Assembly: GCA_018417955.1 (NCBI GenBank)
Contig: JACTVC010000012.1
Location: forward strand, 496,001 to 560,000
Direction: 5' to 3'
Length of the DNA: 64,000 nucleotides
Source: Laccaria trichodermophora
Lineage: Eukaryota > Basidiomycota > Agaricomycetes > Agaricales > Hydnangiaceae
Shown here: piece after piece, positions 10,252-22,440 of the stretch
Position numbering within the stretch: the stretch's first letter is position 1
Layout of the letters: every line of letters starts with the position of its first letter
Translations under genes and position numbers: made by a program
Notes under the pieces: model-generated
What the model saw: only the letters and a program-made list of their open reading frames with translations
What the model was told of the DNA's origin: nothing
Database searches by the model: none

Positions 10252-12118
10252 ATGTCCCACTCCAGCTCGCAGAGTGCGACCATAACTGATGCAGCTGGAA
10301 CTCCTTCAGGGGCTGTTCTCAACTCTGAAAAGCTATTGCAGACCATTGCAGCCGATGCCGACGAAATCATCACGAAAGATTTTGGCTTGATACCCATACC
10401 TAAGCGGCTACGCTACGATTCTTCCAAACCATTTCACTTTGGAATTGCTTTAAACATCGCGTTTGGATTCGCGAGCACGTTTGGTGAGTACTATTCATGA
10501 ATCGTCTTGTTGTATGTGGTGCTGATGGTGTCGTACTTAGTTGTCGCAAATTTATATTACTGTCAGCCTCTGTTAAGTGAGTGCTGTATCTCTTTGCTCC
10601 CGGGGAGGGTGTTGACGTCTCGATATCGCGATCAAGTTCAACTTTCAAAATCTTTCAATGTTACATATAGCGAGGTCTCTAGGTAAATGCATCGCCCTTT
10701 TCATATAAGGATGATCTTCATGCCTTTCGCAGAATACCCACTCTCGTTCAGGCTGGGTAAGGTCATTTTCCGGTCGACGCGTCTGATAAGCTAAACTGTA
10801 ACCAGATACGCAACAGGACTCGTTCTGATATCTCCTCTTGGTGACTTGGTTCGACGAAGACAGCTTATTCTCTGCATAGTGACACTCTCAACAACATTGA
10901 CGATCGGCCTCGCAATAACGAATAGTCTTGTCGCTTTTGAAGCTCTCTCCTACCTAGTTGGCGTCGTCTCAGTCACTCCCCAAATCCTCCTCCCACTCGC
11001 AGCGGATCTAGCTCCCGTGGAACGCCGTGCATCTGCCATTTCAGTGGTACTTTCCGGACTCCTCTTCGGAATATTAATAGCTCGCGTCCTCGCTGGCATC
11101 ATCGCAGAATTCGCGTCCTGGCGGGTCGTCTATTATTTCTCGATAGGGGTACAAGGTCTCGTGCTACTGGGGAGTTACCTCATGTTACCGGATTACCCAT
11201 CGAAAAATACAGATCTGACCTACTTCCGCATCCTGTGGACTATGGGAAAGTTCGCCGTTACGGAACCGATCTTGATACAGGCGTGTCTTATCAACATGGC
11301 TTCAAGCGCTTGCTTCAGCAATTTCTGGGTTACGTTAACGTTTTTGCTTGGGGGCCCACCATATAATTACTCGACGTGAGTTGACTCTTGTCATGTACAA
11401 AAATGTTTCTGAAGTATATCACACTCAGGTTGGTCATTGGACTCTTTGGGCTTGTGGGGATGGCTGGGGTAGCTATGGGGCCGGTCGTTGGACACATTAT
11501 AGATAGATTAATTCCGTGGTATGCATCGCTCTTCAGCATCCTTATGCTTCTTTGCTTCCAAAGCATACAATTGGGAGCGGGAGGCATAAATGTTGCAGCT
11601 GTCATTATCGCGGCGTTTGGGTTGGATATATTCCGGCAGATGTTGCAGGTTTCTTTGACTACGGCGGTGTTTGGGTTCGTCGTTCGTTTTATTAACGTTC
11701 CTTTGCACTTAACCACCTCCCTCTCTCAGAATATCTGTTTCTGCTCGAGCCAGACTAAATGCCGTATCAATTTTATCGGTATGTACGCTGTCAGTAATTG
11801 ACTTGGCCATGATGAGAACAAAACTTCTGGCAGATATTCATTGGCCAAGTCATGGGTACTTCCGTAGGGACCTTAGTTTTCGTGAAGTACGGCTGGCGAG
11901 CTGGCGCAGGGCTCTCGGTAGCCTGGACTGGATGGATACTCTTAGTCCTTCTTGTGAGAGGTCCCCATTGCCAGAGGTACACTTGGTTTGGGTATGAAGG
12001 TGGCCTTGAGTCACGGAAAGGTGTTGTTGAGGAGAGGGAGAGATTGGCGCTTCAGCGAAACGCAGAAGAAAAAGATTCCTCCAGTTCAGACCATGAAGAG
12101 AAAAAAGGCGAGGATTAA
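10252..12118 (+). CDS. MFS transporter 3 (YnfM-like)
   Basis: Third member of the local family, on the opposite strand to the other two. Start at 10252, TATA box about 70 bp upstream. The exons give DFGLIPIPKRLRYDSSKPF, then VVANLYYCQPLL after an intron ending near 10540. A large exon (10807-11377) carries ISPLGDLVRRRQ, ILLPLAADLAPVERR, GILIARVLAGIIAEF and LTYFRILWTMGKFAVTEPI, followed by FGLVGMAGVAMGPVVGHIID and a last exon GTSVGTLVFVKYGWRAG...RGPHCQRYTWFGYEGG. The acidic/basic cytosolic tail ends at TAA 12116-12118. All expected segments are present, so it is probably functional. Substrate unknown. Confidence 0.88.
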
Positions 12119-12437
12119 AGAGGGGCGGGGATAGGTCATAGATAGTTACAGGATATATTTTTGCCTTCAGACATAATACATACCATACCATCATACGATA
12201 ATTTGTTGATAATTTGTACAGCTCGTATGAAGGAAAAAATGGAAGTGTCGAAAAAGAAACAAGGGAAGTTTGTGTGGCGGTGCAATGTGAAGGGAACTTG
12301 GCAGGAACCGTCAAACTCTTCCCTGCACCAAGTCCTCAAATGCTGTTGAATCCGCAAGACACTCGTGACTGGGTGACTCGTCGTCAGCCCACCAAACGAC
12401 ACGACTCGCCAAGTACCTTTCTATCGTCAATTGTCCT

Positions 12438-14457
12438 ATGACTACCTTAGTCGACGATACTCCTGCAGTTCCACCGCCCAATGTTGTTGAGCTCATCGCG
12501 AAAAATGACAGCAAAATCATCGATGTCAGCGTATATTCTGGTCGTGCAGAGATCAAGAGGCTGTTCAAATTCACTGTCAACGTTGGGCATAACAAGGTGA
12601 ACATCTCTGGTCTACCGAATGTGCTCGAGCACGAATCTTTAAGGTGAGTTAAGTTGGCTCTATCCCCAAGGTTTATCGCTCAAACCTCCTCGTAGAGTAG
12701 AAGGTCGCGGTACTGCTACAATTCATGATGTTAGCATTTCGGAAACGCCTATAGCTCAAGAGGTATCGACCTCCCCGAAGCTTGAAGAGCTCCTCGCGAA
12801 GAAATGTCGCACGGAGAAGGCTCTTTCGCGATGCAAGCGGGCAATATCTACTGTGGATAGCTACATGAAAACCCTCACGATCCAACACGTCGTAGCTGCT
12901 GACTTGGATACGGTTACCCGTAACTTTGACGCGGTTGCTCAAGAGCTTGATCAGAAGCTTTTGAGCTTGGAGGAAGAGCGACAGAATCTGGACGAGGCGT
13001 TGGATGCTGAACGCGGAACTTTCAAGAAACCACGTGTGGATGATGCCTTGAGGGTGACAGCGTCAATTGGAGTTTTTGCCAATCAGAGTGGTGAGGTGGA
13101 AATGGGTCTTGTTTATGGTACGTGGATTGCGCCTGTTGTGCTCATTATGGTAGTTGACGGGCGTGGTTTAGCGGTCAGTAATGCCAGTTGGCATGCGGCT
13201 TACGACATACAGGTCAAAATGGACGGGAGTAACCAACCTGTCACGCTGATATACAAGGCTTCCATAGTGCAGAATACAGGAGAGGTGAGTTCAGGCTGTA
13301 CATCTCGTTCGTTATGGCCAGACAATAAATATGCTTTGCTAGGACTGGGAAGATGTTAGGCTCGTGTTGGAAACGGCAACGCCCACCTTTGGGTTAGGCA
13401 TTCCAACACTCTCACCTTGGACCCTTTCGCAAAAACAGTATTACCCCGAGAGGAGAGCGTACATATCGCCTGACTACAAAAAAAGGAGAGCGCAGTCGGT
13501 CGGGACGTATGAGTTGGAAGAATCTAAGTCGAATGACCTTGCCTTCTATGCTATGGCCCCCGGTTCCGTTCCTCCACCTCAGATGGCTATACGGGAATTA
13601 GTGGTCTCTTCCAAAGGCAACGTTACTGCCACTTTCGAAGTTCCGGGATTGATTTCTGTTCCTACGGACAACGAATCCCATAATGTGACGATTGCGGAAC
13701 TGAAACTCGATGCGACTATGTCCTGGGTAGCAGTTCCGAAGAAAGAAGCGAAAGTTCATTTAACGGTCTGTTATCGTTCAAACTGCAGAGGTTTCTTCAA
13801 TTACTCATGGCTGGAATGAAGGCAAAGATAGAAAACACTTCGGAGTACACCTTTCTCAGTGGGCTTGCTAGTGTTTATGTCGATGGAAGTTTCATTTCTC
13901 GGTCGGACGTTCCTCCGGTCAGTCCCCAGGAGAGCTTTGATTGCCCATTGGGGTAAGTTAGTTTTTGTTGTCTTTTGGACGAAAGTTGAGGTACCCCTCC
14001 TTCTAGCATCGATCCAACAATTCGGGTAACGTATCTACCTCGGGTCAAGAAAATCAAACGCTCGGCCTTCAGTAAAAACGTGAACCACACATTCTACCAG
14101 CGCATCACAATCGTCAATACCAAGTCGATTGCGATCGAGCGTCTTAAGATTATTGACCAGTTCCCCATCTCGGAAGATTCTGCTATCAGCGTCGCCTTAG
14201 CCAATCCTGCGCTCGTCATACCAGTGCCCAACAAAAAGGGCGAGGTAGAGGTTCCAAAGCCTCTCAATATCGGAGACGGCGTCATAGCCCAGTGGGCTGG
14301 CGCAGACCAACCCGACGTGGATCTGGAAGCTCTAGGGAAAGATGGTAAATTCGAGTGGATTTGCTCGTTGGCTTCTCAAAAGAAACTCAACCTCAATATC
14401 GCTTGGGAAGTAAATTTCCCTCAACGAAGTGATGTGAGCGGGCTAGACTGGCCTTGA
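12438..14457 (+). CDS. DUF4140/DUF4139 protein (MuiA-like, CHP02231 family)
   Basis: Protein of unknown molecular role from the family named after the bacterial mucoidy inhibitor A. The N-terminal DUF4140 part carries SVYSGRAEIKRLFKFTV and ISGLPNVLEHESLRVEG. A middle coiled coil (about 12780-13010, LDQKLLSLEEERQNLDEAL) follows. The C-terminal DUF4139 beta-rich part has ASWHAAYDIQVK, NTGEDWEDVRLVLETATP, HLT/AKIENTSEYTFLSGLA, YVDGSFISRS and FYQRITIVNTKSIAIERLKI. Introns: about 12643-12695, 13285-13342, a 56-nt one near 13767-13822 (gtctgtt..gaatgaag), and one near 13953-14005. No signal peptide or membrane segment is seen, so it is probably cytosolic. The gene appears complete; the stop TGA ends at 14457. 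Confidence 0.9.
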
Positions 14458-14690
14458 CACCTTTTATACCTAACAGCTTGATATTATAACGTTCTCATTT
14501 TTGTTTTGACAATTGTGCATACGTTTCCGATATACATTTGCCTAGTATTTATATTGCCTCGCCATTTTTACATCAATACAAACATGCGGTGAGGTGTTGT
14601 CGCTGAGTGATAGAGGGGAAGAGAACAGATCAAACGATTGAGCCAAGATGTGACTGTAAATTCGAATCTGTAAACGTGAAGATGACAGAA
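14458..14690. other. Intergenic 3' region
   Basis: AT-rich tail after the DUF4139 gene and before the edge of repeat copy D. No gene seen. Confidence 0.45.
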
Positions 14691-16095
14691 TTGAAGGTTG
14701 CGTCGACTCACGGCGCACTGATTCAGAGGGTATCCATAGAGCTTGGGGGGCGTGAGTTGAAGTCTTGCGTCAATGGTGCCAATATTGGATGCAAAAAGAG
14801 GTGGCTGTCGATGTGCATTGAGGTCCGAAACATGGAAGATCTGGCCACGCTGCTTCAGAGTTGCTGAAATTAACGGGAGGTTGATATTTTTGTAAATCGG
14901 GAGTGGCATGCTTACCAGAATCGAAACGTCCGCATGCAGAGTAACCCAATCAAACGCAGAAACAACCAACCGCCGCTGCACCGTTGTCAGCGGTGCCACG
15001 TCCGGTGAGACGATGCCAGAGACCTTCGAAAAGGCCCCCAACAACCATCCAGGTGTGCAATCACGCATCTGCCTGCCCACGCCCCCGTGAAGGAGCGACT
15101 TTCCACACCCGGGTAACACCAGTACCCAGAATGCTTTAGGACATGTGTGGCGCAGCGATTGGTTGTTTTGCGAATGAGAGGGTACCCGCCGATCATATTG
15201 TGCTTGTGAGGGTACCAGCTGATGGCCCAAAGGATGCTTGTGAGGTGGCTGATAAAAGGACGATACAGATAGAACTTACAATAAGGGAATGTGCCCGCCT
15301 AGTTAAAATCACCACGCTCGAAGGAAAAATTCGCCGCCGGAAAAACGCCGCTGTAGATAGATGGTAAGGCAACGATCTAGGAAAGAAGGGTGGACGACTC
15401 ACCAATATTTGAAAGCACCGCGCGTCGACGAGGCCCAACCAGCCGCAAGACGGACAAAGCCACTTATGCACCATGTTGAAACGATGTCAACCTTCATCCA
15501 GTGGCAGTCCTGGCAGATGGTGTGTCACTCCGGCCCCCTGACGGAAGGGCCACGCCAGCACCCCAATACCTGGGTCGATTACACACCCAGGCAAGGAATG
15601 CGGCTACTTTACTACGCTTAGGCTCGAGGCCACCACGCAATAGGAGATGTGACCATGGCGATATCTGACTTGGCAACGGGAATGGGTGACTCGCCTAGGT
15701 TGAAACGCGTTGAGGGTTCGAGGAGCGTTAGTGTTCGAATTTTAGATGCTGTTCAGTTGGCGAGATGGTGTGAATACAGTTTGACATGCTGTTAAGTGGG
15801 CGAGATCGCGTAAAATACTCTTAGGATTGCACATCGTTGGGCGTAGGTGGCTGACATAGAGAATTAGTGTGCCCGGAAGCTGGCGAGATAGAGTGGCGTA
15901 CCTGGCGTGAGCAGTGGCTCTACTCTTGAGGAGGCGAACATTGCAAACTTGGCGGAATGGGAAGATAGAGATGAAAGACCAAAGGCGTTTGCTCGAAGAA
16001 GACAATTCAAACAAGTTGGGAGCAAGGCAAGAGAGGTGGTAGTGGTGGTGGTTTGAATCTGAGGAGTGGTTACACGAGAAACATTGCCCAATATC
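14690..16095 (+). repeat. Unclassified dispersed repeat, copy D
   Basis: Shares long blocks with three other places in the window. 14965-15210 matches 41025-41265 (same orientation), 15400-15710 matches 41455-41760 (same) and 52614-52920 (reverse complement), and 15905-16090 matches 42295-42440. Weaker similarity reaches out to about 14700. A 60-residue frame on the minus strand (15494-15676, LRGGLEPKRSKVAAFLAWVC) is conserved in copies A and C, but nothing resembles transposase or reverse transcriptase. It lacks the TATA-bearing end present in copies A, B and C. Boundaries are approximate. Confidence 0.8.
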
Positions 16096-16622
16096 ACCAA
16101 TTAGAATATCCTGGAAATTGGCAGGAAATCGAGAGGGATTTCCAAATCCCGTTTTTCCTGATGTTTCACGTGACGTCAAAGTGTCATGCCAAGGGCGTGT
16201 CGATCATATCAAGTTGAGCGTCAAAGGAATCGATCCTTCTAAAATGCGATTGGATTTTTGTCGTTTTTAGAACTCCTGGCCCATCTCGACAGAACATCGT
16301 CGTCCCCTGATTCGAGGAATGTTGAAAAGAATACTTGTCACCTCGTTGCATACATGTTGTAGACTACCTAGTGAAGGTACTTATTCGGATATCCACCAAA
16401 ACACTGCTCACTGGCCTCGCTTCGCACCCGTACAGATTTGATGGAAGACACGACCCATGTGTAGAGCACATATATTTAGAGGACCGCAGGAAGTTGCACA
16501 TATGTAAAGGCTATGTTTGCATCGAATTCTGGAGAGAATGCGGTTAAGTACACCCGAAAGCAAGCAACCTCCAGAATCATCTCACATGTAACCCGCCCGC
16601 ACTCGATCGATCTTGGACCTCT
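16096..16622. other. Intergenic, no supported gene
   Basis: Between repeat copy D and the 3' end of the caspase-domain gene. I see no conserved frame. Confidence 0.45.
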
Positions 16623-18800
16623 CTACCGGCGTTGGACGATAGGAATGAGTATCGTACCATAGATCGGGGTCTGAGTTGGGGCGACTGTAGTTTGTTTTCT
16701 TCCCTCTATGAAAGGCGATTCTTGGGGGATCATCGAAAGGTCGATATTGTTAGAGGTAATAAAGAGCATCAGAAAGCCGACGTCAATATCAACGCCGTCC
16801 TCAAGAGTGTAGGCGAATGGCGGAAATCCGCCGGAACCATAACCGACTGTAACAGAACCGCCCTTCTGACAAAGGGTTGGATATGTTTTAAATTGACCGG
16901 CCGTCGGTGATTGGTAACAGGAGGCTGGTAAAAGGAAGTGTAAAGATGAATAAAAGATGAGGAAGAGGGCATAGCGTACAGATGCTGAAATCACTGTTAT
17001 CGAAATAAAATGCGTTGAGGTAGAGGTCCCGGACACTTTTATTCGTCACTTTGAACCCGTACATATCCTCCTCTGAAGAAATGAGTCGGATAACAGAATC
17101 TTGGTACAGGTTCTCGCCTACAGGCTCTAGAATCGCGTTACCGGAAAAGTCGTATTCGTCGCCCATGGAGAGTTTGAAAAATTCGAAAGAGACGAAGGTG
17201 TCCACCAATGCATCCTTCTTTTCGCGACTAAGATACCAGTGGAAATGCGCTGCGGCGTTGAGAACGGGCATGATGCTCTTTGCCTTGTTCTCGACGGTAT
17301 GCGGCATCCGATTTATGCCGTAGATGGTCAATCGGGGGTCCAGGATATCAAAGGCAACCCTTCCAGAAGAATCGAGCGACAAACCAAGTTTGGCTTCCTT
17401 CCCATCCTTAACAAATCGAATTTTGCGCCGCGCTGGATCAGCCGCTATCATATCGTTTGCTATCGTCTCGTACAGAGACAGAAGGTTCTCGTCGAGCGGT
17501 GCAAGAATGACCAAATCTTCTGCTTCTCCGGCTTTGCTCTGCAGGGCACATGACGATTTGGATAAAGAAATGACGGAGTTGGCGACTTTGGGGGTCAAAA
17601 AAGTGGAAAATACGTGGATGTCAACATCAGATTGAACGATGAGGACTCCAAGAGAGTTTGAATCTGAAATGGAGGCGCTGTCTTTGTAGATTGTAAATTC
17701 GGCGCCCTTGGTTACCCCTTGTGCGGAGCCAGCTTGGAGTTCGTATCTGGAACCTTTCATGGCAATGGGAAAGCAGACGCGGCGTGGAGGGGGGGCTTTG
17801 GAGTCGAATAGAATGCGGTTTTGGTTAACACCTTCACATTGTGGGTTTTGGCTGAGCAAGGAAAGACTATGTCAATGTCGAGAAAATGGACAAATATATT
17901 GGAGACATACGCAGGTATTTTATCCATTCTTTCGAGAAGTGACGCATACGTTAGTTTATCAGCACCAGTCGCTTCGATGGTTTGCAAGATGGCCTTCGTA
18001 AAATTTCCGCGACCGGATTGTTCGCGAGCTTGCTCTTTCTGAGTGCATGCAGCCAGCAAAACGTGACTATTCAGGCCTTTGCGAGCGAAACCTGCTGCGG
18101 TGCTGGAGCCCCTAGTTGCAGATTCGGCATTCAATAGATCGTGGTCGATGTCGGACGGGGGGCTTTCTGTGATCGTCATGCCACGAACCGTGATTTCATC
18201 GGCGGTCCCTTTTCGAGTTCCAGAGCCGGAATGACAGCAATCTAGGATCACAGTCTAGTGTTGCTGTCCGTAAGCGCGCTTAAATGATGGAGCAAACATA
18301 TTACACACAATATTATCTCCCTTCGCACTCGCAATCCCGTTTATCAAGGCACCGAGGGTGCGATCTGGAATACCATGAACCTGCTTCGTTCGCTTCGCGC
18401 TGTAATCCTGCGGGAGGATCATCTGTATATTATTACCAACATCCCCTGACTGCCATCCAGCAGGGGCTTTTGTCTCGGCGCCGTGTCCGGCGAAGAAAAT
18501 CAAGACAGGATCGCCTTTTTTGATGCGTGGATCGGTTTGGAGTTCAAGGAACGCTTTGATGATATTGGCGCGCTTGGCGTTTGTGTCGCTAAGGAAGCGG
18601 ATTTGAGAATCTGGTACTTTCAAGGTCACAGTGAGGAAGTCGCGCATCGCCTCGGCATCTGCAACACATCCAGAGAGCAGGGGCACGGATGCATCTGAGT
18701 AGTTGTTGATGCCAATGATGAGAGCGAAGAATGATTTATTCCCTCTGCAATTTTCATTTTGAGAGGCAAACTTTGAAATGGGCGCAGAAGAGCAATTCAC
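16623..18800 (-). CDS. Caspase-domain (peptidase C14) protein
   Basis: Cysteine-peptidase-fold protein of the type widespread in mushrooms, with an N-terminal caspase domain and a large C-terminal part of unknown role. From 18800: KSFFALIIGINNYSD, then the catalytic His motif FFAGHGAET. After an intron (gtgtgt..ctag, near 18250-18300) comes the catalytic Cys motif VILDCCHSGSGTRKG, then VLLAACTQKEQAREQ. A second intron lies at about 17870-17920 (donor gtatgt) and joins DKIPA to QNPQCEGVNQNR. The C-terminal half includes YELQAGSAQGVTKGAEF, YEFFKLS-type segments and an ending GYGSGGFPPFAY..DVGFLMLF..TILIPIVQRR. Both catalytic residues are present and no frame lesion was found. Length is about 680 residues. 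It may act in cell death or in a defence-type signalling role; that is inference. Confidence 0.9.
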
Positions 18801-19100
18801 TTATCTGGGATGGGAATTGTGGTTGTGGAGGGCTTGATCGCTGGGAGGCTGATGGATACTTGAACACTGCCAGAGAGTGAGTGACGTTCAAGTAAAAGAG
18901 GGCGAACTCTCTCACGGTGTTGATGGTCCTGATGGCGGGACTTGAGTCCTACAAAGTCGGTTGAGTCCGTCCACACTTTAAATTCAGTAGATACCTACGT
19001 CTGTTTTTCTAAAGGGCTTGAAAAATGCTTTCGTATCAGTCTTTATGGATAGAAGTAATCTAGTAAAGTTTGTTACCGCAAAGGCTTCTGCTTACATCAG
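18801..19100. other. Upstream region of the caspase-domain gene
   Basis: No gene seen; presumably the promoter of the minus-strand caspase-domain gene. Confidence 0.4.
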
Positions 19101-19700
19101 TAATTTGTCAAAAAAATTTCCGGGTTTTTCATGGTTTTCATGGTTTTCTGAGTTTCAAAAAACCCGGAAACCTCAAAACTTCAAAACCGGCATAGTCCAA
19201 TACATACAGCTAAAATATTTTATCTACATACCAAGTACTAATTATGGCAACTTTAAGTGGGGCATTAAGCGTGCATGGCGGTGACCTTTATATGTCGCGG
19301 CCTCAGGGTTAGCTGGCTTAGAGAAGCCTCCAGAACATTCTATCAATAGTTCCGAGTTGTTCCGATTGTCCCGAATATTCTCACTTGATTCTCGCTGACC
19401 CTGAATTCATTTACTTATATAAAGACCACCAATTGTTTTCAATTCCCCCCACCAGCGTTTGCTGGTTGTATGTAATATATTGTATCCAAAATTAAGTAAA
19501 TATAGCCATCGAAAACATGTTTCGAGGTTTCAATGGTTTTTACAGGTTTTCTCGGTTTCCGTACATCATTTTTGAGTGAGATTTCCATGAAAAGGGACTT
19601 GGGTTTCCACATACCATGGTTTCCAGGTTTTTTTGTGTTTTTCAGAGGTTTTCTGGGTTATAAAACCTCTGGAAACCAAAACTACCGATTGCTGATGTAC
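19100..19700. repeat. AT-rich region with hairpin-forming GGTTTTC repeats
   Basis: Short repeats of the type CATGGTTTTC recur at about 19125-19145, 19530-19560 and 19610-19670. Two perfect inverted repeats are visible: CCGGGTTTTT with AAAAACCCGG around 19122-19162, and AGAGGTTTT with AAAACCTCT around 19644-19673. No coding frame of note. Confidence 0.65.
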
Positions 19701-21240
19701 TGCTAGTATTTCCCAAAGCGTTCACTGTCAGAAACGATTGAGCAGAGAATTCGAAGACTTACGTGGGTTTTCCTGCAAGACCTGTTGAACTGCGTAACAC
19801 CCGTTTATTAGTTATGGAATATGTGATGCAGGATACATACCCTAATGCCCTATATTGTTGAATCATTCGTCAATGGGGATCACAATCATTTGTTGAAAAT
19901 TATTGGCTTACGTGGGCTTTCCTACCCTATCGATTGTCAACCATTCATTAGAGATGGAAAATGTAACAGAGAAATTAATACGCTGAATGGTTTGACGACC
20001 TGAGTTTTGAATTATTCGTCATTTCATTTAGCACATTTACGAACACTGGCAAGCTGAAGAATTTGGGGTCATTGGTGGACAACGTGGTAAGGGCCGTGCA
20101 ACGCATACCTCACAGCTTAGAGGAGGCGGAGTTGGCAGTGACCGAGGGACGCCTATCAAGTAAACGTTTGGAATGAAATGTCTGAACAAAATGCCATGAA
20201 CGTACTGTACAAGGTACCAGAATAGGTCGACATAGCTGAAGACAGAGACGTTGAAAAAGCTGAGAAACATGGCTGAAGACGATGATCAGATATATTTGTG
20301 TAAGACTTTGAGATAGAACAACACCGTGTTTTATACGATCTGGAACCGACATGCAACGACTCGGAGGCCGGGGGGGCAGATCGGTAATACTTGCTTGGCA
20401 TTAAGAAACATGATCTGCACTCAGGATCCTGGCGTATCTCGTGTTTTGAGTGGGTGGTGCGACACATGTTGGGGTAGTACGCTCTATCTCCAGAGTAGAT
20501 GTAGGCACTGCACATTTTTGTGGATGGCCTTTCTTCAACGGTATTAGTCATAATTCACATCGCTGAGTTCTGATGATAGTGATCGAGAACTTTGCTCTCA
20601 GATATAACTACTCTATCTGGTTAGTATAGTCCCGACATAAACCCTTTTGCCAGGTTTGGTCCACCGCACCGAAACCTTGAACTTATTTTTATTCAGATGA
20701 GGGTGTAAGATGTCGATTCAGAAACGTTAACCCGCAAGAAGCAAGGAATTTGAAGAATGGAAGGTCAATGTTCTTCCGTAGTTGATCCCCTCTACATGCG
20801 TACCGGCTTGACAGTGAATTGATTGTGCAGACGAGGAAATAGTAGCCCACCTACTATGCGCGTCTTTTAGGAAAGGACCTGTCCTTGTAAAATTCGTTAT
20901 AGGTTCCGATTGAGGCGTCTTGCCTAGTCGAGTGCGATCATCACCAAATTTAGACAGGTGTGTACTAAATATAAAGTACAGATTTTTATGGAACATGTGT
21001 GGAGTCATCCACCAAGTTTCCCCATCATGCCTTATGGTTGGTTCATGTCTTCTATCGGATGTACACGGTTGCGAACCAGGTCACTAAGCAAGGACAGCGA
21101 TTTTCTGATAAAACGGGTAAGGCGTTGAGAACCACAAGAAAAGTTCTTTCATTGAATGTTAGTAGAGGGATCGAATCCCTTGACGCTCGACGTGGCAACA
21201 TGAACAGAACCACAAAAAATACTTACTTGTATTGATCTTG
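19701..21240. other. Gene-poor stretch, no supported gene
   Basis: Frames on both strands are short. The minus-strand frames at 20037-20551 look hydrophobic in places but overlap in different frames and match no family I know. Nothing else assigned. Confidence 0.4.
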
Positions 21241-21361
21241 GTACCTCAGTTCATCAGCAAAACCTGGGTGAGCTAGGCAGCACGTGGCAGGGCTGTGTAG
21301 TGCCATAGCACCATAGAAAGGGGTATCACCTTTACAGTCACCTGCACGTTCTATGCAGCTC

Positions 21362-21487
21362 TACATAGAAATGCACAGCCACTACACAGCACTCCCTAGA
21401 ATCTCAGAGCAGATCTGCAGCCATTCATAGAAACACATAGCCACTTCATAGTGCTCCCTAGAATTACGGAGCAGATCTGCAGCCCTC
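21362..21487 (+). repeat. Two-copy tandem repeat of about 62 bp
   Basis: Each copy runs from CATAGAA through a ..AGCCACT.CA.AG..CTCCCTAGAAT block to GAGCAGATCTGCAGCC. The copies start near 21364 and 21426. Confidence 0.75.
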
Positions 21488-21654
21488 AGTAGCAACCCCT
21501 GGGGTCTGCAGATTCCTAGAGGGGGGGGCATACATTCTGCTCATTTTAATACCATATTGCATGATTTTTACACAGAACCTGTGTTACGAAAAATAAGCTT
21601 ATTGTCTGCACTACTACATTATACAAGATATCCTAATATTCTACATAGTAATGA

Positions 21655-22440
21655 CTGCAGACCGTCCATCTTTCATCAACAGAGGGAGGATGCCATTCAC
21701 GGACAAGGAAGGGAGGATGCCATTCGCCAACAAGGAAGGGAGGACGGTTGTTTGTCGAGGGACGGAGCCGTTCTTCAAAGGAGGGAGGACGCCATTCGTC
21801 GACAAGGGAGGGAGGACACCGTTCGTCGACAACAGAGAGAAGATGCGTTTGTCGACAAGCGAGGGAAGACGCCGTTTTTCAAGGCAGGGGGAACGCCATT
21901 TATCAACGAGAGAGGGAGGACGCCGTTCATCAACGAGGGAGGGAGGACACCATTCGTCGAGGGAGAAACACCGTCCGTCAAGGGAGGGAGGATGCCGTTC
22001 GTCGACGAGTGAGGGAGCAGTTCATCGAGGGAGGACACTGTTCATCGGGGGAGCCATTTGTCGAGGGAGGGGGGCGGTTTGTCAAGAGGGAGCCTTTCGT
22101 CAAGGGAGGGAGCTGTTTGCCGAGAGAGGGAGCCATTCGTCGAGGGAGGAGTTGTTTGTCGACGAGGGAGCTGTTCGTCGATGAGGGAGGGATCTTTTCT
22201 TTAAGGGAGGAAGCCTTTCTTCACGGGAGCGAGCTGTTCTTCAAGGGAGGCAGGGAGCCATTCTTCAAGGGGGGGGGTGGAAGCCATTCTTCAAGAGAGG
22301 GAGGATGCCGTTCTTCAAGGGAGGGAGGATGCCGTTCATGGACGAGGGAGGACACTGTTCATCGAGGGACGCAGTTCGTCAACGAGGGAGGGAGGGTGCT
22401 GTAACTCGACGAGGGAGGACGCCGTTTGTCAAGGAGAAGT
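21655..22440 (+). repeat. GA-rich minisatellite (units about 16-27 bp)
   Basis: Degenerate head-to-tail units. Their fullest form is close to GGAGGGAGGA followed by YGCCRTTCRTCGACRAG (27 bp), with shorter derivatives toward the right end. All three plus-strand frames stay open over long parts because the unit lacks stops. They give repeats such as EDAIRRQGR, GGRTPFVDK and REGGRRSST. This is a low-complexity array, not evidence of a protein. Confidence 0.88.

Noticed and set aside
20037..20551. Hydrophobic minus-strand frames, possible membrane protein gene
   Set aside because: The hydrophobic stretches sit in different overlapping frames with no consistent splice pattern and no recognised family.
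21160..21195. tRNA T-arm-like GAGGGATCGAATCCCTT
   Set aside because: No acceptor stem, D-arm or anticodon arm around it; chance palindrome.
21655..22440. Long overlapping frames with Arg/Glu/Gly-rich repeats, possible repeat protein
   Set aside because: All three forward frames are open for the same reason (stop-free minisatellite unit) and units are degenerate in length, so no single frame is favoured.
21655..22440. CRISPR-like array
   Set aside because: Units are contiguous, degenerate and of variable length, without unique spacers; the organism is a eukaryote.
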